From NCBI GenBank assembly GCA_016647705.1, contig CM028335.1, positions 8,900,818 through 8,964,817 on the forward strand: a DNA stretch of 64,000 bases, in the 5' to 3' direction. Source of the DNA: Eucommia ulmoides. Taxonomy: Eukaryota; Streptophyta; Magnoliopsida; Garryales; Eucommiaceae. Numbering within the stretch: position 1 is the first letter of the stretch; each line of letters begins with the position of its first letter. The notes below the pieces were generated by a model. The model was not told the DNA's origin. It searched no databases and saw only the letters and a list, made by a program, of their open reading frames with translations. Positions 58,511-64,000 of this stretch are shown piece after piece. A program made the translations under genes and the position numbers.

Positions 58511-59682
58511 TGTTGGCCTAGTGATCTACCCAAGAGGGTGGGTGAATTGGGTAGTTATAAAATTAAAACAAATTATAACACTTTAAAATTCAAATAATTA
58601 ATTTTATCCTAAATTAATTATTATATTTTATAGCACCGGATATGTGTTATTTAAACTAGGTGCACACCCAAACAGTAAAAAATAAATAAAGTAAAATTGT
58701 AACACACCACAATGTATACTGGTTCACTAAGACACTCTTGGCTAATCTCGTCCTTAGAGCCCCATGGAGAGTCGCACCCACTAAACCACTATGATTATTT
58801 TAAGCTGGTAGTAACCAAACTGTTACAACGTTTTGATTTCACAGGCTCAGAATCAACCTTTACAATTCTCTTTTTCCAAGCTAAGGAAGAACCTCTATAT
58901 TTTTCACAGGTTAAAAATTAACCTAATTCTTGTGTACTTAGGCTAAGAATCAAACCTCACAAGAAATCACTCTAGGTATCCTTTTCACCGATAAGGATGG
59001 AACCGTTACAAAATCACTCAACTTAATTCTATTCAGGAAGAATTAACATAATCGCTTTTCACAAAAAAAAAAGTAACGTAATATTTTTATACTTTAGGAA
59101 AATATCAGACCTCATCTCTTTACCAGAAAAGATTGAAACCCAATTACCTCTGATTAGATATTCTCAATAATATCTAATCCGCACACAACTCACCAATTAC
59201 ACAAAATTTATAAGTTTTTTCCACTCAAAGCTTCTACCACCTCAGATTAATTTAAAATCGATTAGTGTCCCGATAAATATTAGCAATAGATATAAAGTGA
59301 GAATTTCAAAATCTAATTTCAAAAAATAAATTGGTAACACATAGTTTAGCACGTAATCATATTTTTACCAAAAATCATTTTAAAATAATTTCGAGCAATT
59401 TAACATTCAAAAAACAATTTCCCAAAGATAAAAAACTCCAAGAAATAATAAAAATAAAAAATAAATAGCAAATAAAATCACAAGCTTGGAAAGATCTCAC
59501 CAGGATACCACTGAATGAATGAAAATTGAATTGTAATGAAACTTTAGATCAGTGATCGCAACAATTTCCGCACACTTCTTCAAGACCTTTTGTCAAAGAC
59601 AATATCACAATACTCTCTCAGTATGATTTTGGAATAATAACTCTCAGAAAGCTCAAGAATTGAATAGCTCTTGATTGAATTG
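58511..59682 (-). repeat. 5' LTR of copia 2 (part)
   Basis: It starts TGTTGGCCTAGTGATCTACC and matches the family LTR until 59682. There copia 3 begins with TGTTGGCTTAATGAGCTACC. The remainder is expected on the far side of copia 3. Confidence 0.85.
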
Positions 59683-61903
59683 TGTTGGCTTAATGAGCTA
59701 CCCAAGAGGGGGATAAATTGGGTAGATAAAAATTCAATCAAAGTAAAATACTTTAAATAATTAATTTTTATCCTAAATTAATTATTATATTTATTTAGCA
59801 GCGAAAATATATTATAAACTAAGTGTACACCAAACAACACAAAAATAAATAATTTAAAGATTGCAGCTCACTAGAAATTTATACTACTTCACTAAACTAT
59901 TCTTGGCTAATCCAGTCCTCCGAGCTCTACGGAGAGTCACACCCACTAAACTCAAGATTCCTTTAAAGGTAGGAACCAAACCCTCACAATGATTCTTTTC
60001 GCAGGATCAGAATCAACCTTTACAATTCATTTTCATAGGCTCAGGAATAACCTTATCTTTTTTACAGGTTAAAGATTAACCTAATTCTTTTTATATCTTA
60101 GACTCAAGAATCAAAACCTCACTAAATACTCCAAATATCCTTTTCCTAGTAAGGATTGAACCCTTAAAAAATCACTCAAACTAATTCTATAAAGGAAGAA
60201 TTAATACCTCAATCTCTTTATCAGAAAAGACTGAAACCAGCTACCCTTTAATTATACACTCCCAGTAGTATCTAATCCGAGTCTTAACTCACCAATTACA
60301 AATTGATAAGCAATTTTCTCACTCAGAGCTTCTTCCACCCCAAATAAATTTAAACTCAATTAATGTCTTGATACTAATGCTAGAAAAGTGAGAATTTCAA
60401 AATTTGACTTCAAATAAAATAGGTAGTACGTAATTTAGCACATGATCAGATTTCTTCAAGAAATTATTTCAAAAATATTTTTTCAATAAAAATTCAAAAA
60501 ATAATTTCAAAGATCAAATTCCAAATAAATAATAATAAGATCAAACAACAATGAATAACAAGTAATTTGAAATGATCTCACCATAAATCCACCGAATAAA
60601 TGACTATAAGAAAATCAACTTCAAGTCAGTGACCAGAACCATAATTTCTCAAAAATCTCACAATCTTTTAGTATGATAACTCATAGAAAGCACGAAAGCT
60701 AAATAACATAGAATAATTCGCTTGATATGTGTCTTAAAATGTGAAAAATAAAGGTCTATTTATAGGAAAATAAAACAAGCCTTCCAACAGCTAGTTCCCA
60801 CAAATCATGACACTTAATTACTCCAATAGAACCTACATATCATAATGATACATTCCTGGTATAATTTACTTAAAAATATCTTTTAAAATATTCAATTAAA
60901 TCCATCAAATTCTTATACAAACTCAATTAGATAAGATCGAAAGAATTTCATATACCAAATTGAGAAATATAAAAAATATTTAAACCATATCTATAGGAAT
61001 AATTAAATATTAATAAAATAGCTCAAAACATATCAGATCCCTAAGATATCTCCTGAATCTTAACTTTAAAACGGCTAATAATGGCTACTTTTTGAATCAA
61101 AACTTTAAAATCCTCAACTCTTGAAATTGTCTATCAGTCAATTGGTAAACATCCATCAGTCCACCGAACGATTCAGGACATAGCCCAAGCCAAAATCTAT
61201 TCGCTCATGGGTTGACTACTCATCCTACTCCTAGTGACCGGATGATTCAGAGAGTTTTATGAGTCGATCTATCTATCGACCTAACGATTCATGGACTTTC
61301 TATTTTAGCCACAGGTCGATCTACCTGTCGACCCACCGATTCAGAGAGTTCAAACTTTAAGCACAGGTCGGCCAACAAGTTGACCGTAAGATTCAACAAC
61401 TTCATCTAATAAGCATCGGTCGACCTACCTGTCGACTGATTAATGCTGGAACATCTCTCCCAATTCGATTTTAATTAATTTTCTTCAACATTTTCGCCCC
61501 TTTAACCAATTTCTTTTCTCAATAAGCTCCACTAACTTCTTAAATTTAATTTTAATCAATTATCTTTATTACTTTTTCAATTACACATAGGAGCAAATAA
61601 TTTAACTAATTAGAACCCTATAAAAACACACATAATTTTGAAAAATATTTTGTGTCATGTGTGATCCTAGTCGGGATACATTAAGAGTCAAAATTTAACC
61701 TGAGTTGTTTCCCTAAGTTCTTCAAATTCGTCAATATCTTAACCTCTTGATGTTCATCATCTTTGTCTTTAACTTTAGCATCCATTTAGCTTTTGTCATA
61801 ATATCTTCATCACTAAAACTAATAAATTGAAACACTCAATCAAACCGTTAGTTTCTCAAAAAACATCAACACTTAATTGTCCATCCAAATCTTAAGATCA
61901 ATA
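59683..61903 (-). repeat. 3' LTR of copia 3
   Basis: TGTTGGCTTAATGAGC..GATCAATA, full family length. It contains an array of units of about 65 bp with GTCGAC/GTCGATC palindromic cores at about 61130-61450. Confidence 0.9.
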
Positions 61904-62199
61904 ATCTCCCCCTTTTTTATGATGACAATTAATTTTGATGTTTTTGTCAAAGTAATATGTAACCACACTTCCCCTCAATCCGAGGACGGGTTTTGTAACT
62001 CATTAAAGCATATTAATGAAGATGATCATAACATTTTCAACAAAGCATAATTTAAAAAAAAAAAAAATTGAACTCCCCCTAAAGATATTTATCAAAGTAA
62101 TTCAAGCTTCCCCTTAAAATATTCAAAAAAATAAAAAATCAGTAACTACTCCCGCTTTATCATTTCAAAAAGTGGGGGAAGGGGAACAACAAATGAACA

Positions 62200-64000
62200 C
62201 TACTCTAGGCACACATCATTATGCCTAGTTATACCCAAACCGCGAATGATTTTCACAAACTGATCTTCCGCTAATGGTTTTGTAAAAATATCAGCAAGCT
62301 GGTCGGATGTATCAATATATTTAATAACAACATCCTTTTTCTGAACGTGATCATGAATAAAGTGATTTCTAATCACTATGTGCTTAGTTCGTGAGTGCTG
62401 TGTAGGATTCTTAGACATATAACACTTTTATTATCATATTAAATTGGGACCTCCTCTATACAAATTCCAAAATCATTTAATTGTTGCTTAATATATAAAA
62501 TTTGAGCACAATAGTTACCAGTTTCCATATACTCAGCCTCAGTAGTGGATAATGCTATCAAATTCTGTTTCTTGCTTGACCAATAAACCAATACATGTCC
62601 TAACAAATGACATGATCTACTTGTTCTTTTTCGCTCAACTTTGCAACCAGCAAAATCAATGTCGAAGTAACTTATCAATTTAAAATCACTCCCCCTAGAA
62701 TATCGTAATTCTAGGTCAATCATCCCCTTTAAGTATCGAAAAATTCGCTTAACAGTAGTCAAGTGCGATTTTTTAGGACAAGACTGAAATCTAGCACATA
62801 AATAAACACTATACATAATATCAGGTCTATTAGCAGTTAAGTACAACAGGCTACCAATCATACCTCGATACATTTTTTCATTAATACTTTTGCCCATATC
62901 ATCTTTGTCTATCTTTGTAGCCGTTGCCATAGGAGTTTTGTATTCTTTAGTACCATCCAAGCCATATGTCTTTTACAACTCCTTAGTGTATTTAGCTTGG
63001 TTTGTGAATATCCCTTATTTGATTTGCTTAATTTGTAACCCAAGAAAAAAATTCAGTTCCCCATCATGCTCATCTCAAATTCGTCCTGCATTATCTTAGC
63101 AAACTCTTGGTAAAGATCCTCATTAGTATATTAAAAAATAATCAACATAAACTTATACTAATAGGATATCAGAATCAGTTTGCTTAACAAATAGTGTTAT
63201 ATCACAAATACCCATTCGAAAATCATTTTCGATCAAATATCGGTTAAGTCTCTGATACCAAGCTCTACGAGCTTGTTTGAGCCCATACAAAGCCTTACGA
63301 AGTTTAAATACGTAATCAGAAAATTTATCACTTTCAAATCCCAGGGGTTGTTCCACATAAACGTCTTCCACTAGAAACCCATTTAGAAATGCACTCTTAA
63401 CATTCATTTGATATAGCCTAAAATTATGTGAGTATGCAAAAGCGAGTAGCATTCTAATTGCTTCTAGCCTAGCCACAGGGGCATATGTTTCATCATAATC
63501 AATTCGTTCATCTTGATTATAACCTTGTGATACTAATCTTACTTTGTTTCTAATTACCATACTAGATTTATCATTTTTATTTCGAAAAATCCATTTTTGT
63601 TTACCAATAACTAGATAAAAATTTGGCCTAGGAATTGGAGACCATACATTGTTTTGCTCAAATTAAACTAACTCATCTTGCATTGCGGAAATCCAAGATT
63701 CATCAATTAACGCCTCATTTATATTTTTAGGCTCAATTTGAGATAAGAAAGCAAGATTAATTATATATCTAAGAGAGGAACGAGTACTTACACCTCTTTT
63801 GAAGTTACCAATGATCTCTTTTACCGAATGTCCCGGTACTGTCTTTATAGCTCGCGGTAAAGTCAAATAATTTTTCTTAGCCTCTTCCTCATTTTGAGAC
63901 TCCTTAGTTGCATTTTCACTTTGGTTTTGGTTATTTTGAATACTTGTATCATCATCATCCAAAACTTTTCTTGACAAAAATAGGTCAGCTTCCTCAAAAA
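62200..64000 (-). pseudogene. Copia 3 RT / RNase H remnant (partial)
   Basis: Minus strand. The linker at 63977-63663 (VLDDDDTSIQN, KTVPGHSVKEIIGNF, SQIEPKNINEAL) leads into RT at 63560-63153 (NQDERIDYDETYAPVARLEAIR, NVKSAFLNGFLVEDVYVEQP, ALYGLKQARRAWYQR). It is broken near the YVDDI region at 63140. RNase H is at 62960-62439 (GSLLYLTANRPDIMYSV, SWSSKKQNLIALSTTEAEYM-like with substitutions). The C-terminal segment (62418-62200) has HSRTKHIVIRNHFIHDHV and SDQLADIFTKPL. It is the best-preserved copia pol of the three, but still frameshifted. Confidence 0.9.

Larger units (their letters stand above)
52829..59682 (-). mobile_element. Ty1/copia retrotransposon 2 (5' LTR interrupted by copia 3)
   Basis: The 3' LTR is at 52829-53352 and the 5' LTR starts at 58511 and continues to 59682, where copia 3 begins. 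LTR ends on the + strand are TGTTGGCC..GATCAACA. Minus strand after the 5' LTR: ATTGGCATCAGAGATGG, an initiator-Met-type primer-binding site. A polypurine tract (AAAAAATGGGAGAT) abuts the 3' LTR. It is the same family as copia 1 (protein and LTR ends alike). The far part of the 5' LTR and the target duplication (predicted CTTAT, from 52824-52828) should lie beyond copia 3, outside the window. Confidence 0.88.
59683..64000 (-). mobile_element. Ty1/copia retrotransposon 3 (partial, runs off the right edge)
   Basis: The 3' LTR at 59683-61903 (2221 bp) is followed on the + strand by ATCTCCCCCTTTTTTATG, i.e. a polypurine tract on the coding strand. Pol then continues, reading minus, to the window edge. 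It sits in the 5' LTR of copia 2. The flanking base run on the left is AATTG (59678-59682); the matching duplication lies outside the window. Confidence 0.9.

Overview
This is an AT-rich, intron-containing, retrotransposon-rich nuclear plant sequence. It has long LTR elements, MITE-like terminal-inverted-repeat elements and many (TA)n, (ATT)n and poly-A/T tracts, and it shows no bacterial-style operons. The few host genes point to a eudicot S-locus (gametophytic self-incompatibility) or a decayed or duplicated piece of one. There is one T2/S-RNase-like gene on the + strand at 9322-10358. It carries a signal peptide, HGMWP and KHGIC active-site blocks, and a single intron in the hypervariable region, but is broken by one in-frame stop. 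There is one intact SLF-type F-box gene on the - strand at 46273-47572, with two decayed SLF copies at 452-1240 and 2066-3326. A third SLF-type upstream region near 42945-43935 has no gene attached. I cannot name the species.

Layout. 1-451 is the end of a hAT-like non-autonomous element that cuts SLF pseudogene A. 452-3326 holds SLF pseudogenes A and B. 3327-9242 is AT-rich spacer built of duplicated blocks, some shared with the 46-48 kb SLF region. 9243-10358 is the RNase gene with a 26-C tract abutting its TATA box. 10359-13951 is spacer with one TIR element. 13957-35973 is a Ty1/copia element with a perfect 5-bp target duplication. It is split inside its RNase H domain by a 12.9-kb Athila-like Ty3/gypsy element (20479-33389) in opposite orientation, also with a perfect 5-bp duplication. 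37494-40204 is a 2.7-kb solo LTR with a perfect 5-bp duplication. 40205-42890 contains remnants of other LTR elements. 43937-44832 is a Mutator-like element with a perfect 9-bp duplication. 46273-47572 is the intact SLF gene. 48960-52828 is repeat-derived spacer with a large inverted repeat. 52829-59682 is a second copia element (-), whose 5' LTR is interrupted by a third copia element (-) that runs off the right edge.

How the genes may work together. In RNase-based self-incompatibility, the pistil S-RNase enters the pollen tube and SLF F-box proteins, acting in SCF ubiquitin ligases, target non-self S-RNases. Physical clustering of an S-RNase-like gene with duplicated SLF genes in a transposon-filled, presumably low-recombination region is the expected architecture. 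The stop in the RNase reading frame suggests that this copy no longer makes a full protein, as in a self-compatible haplotype or a relic duplicate, unless it is a sequencing error. All transposon coding regions seen are damaged by stops or frameshifts.
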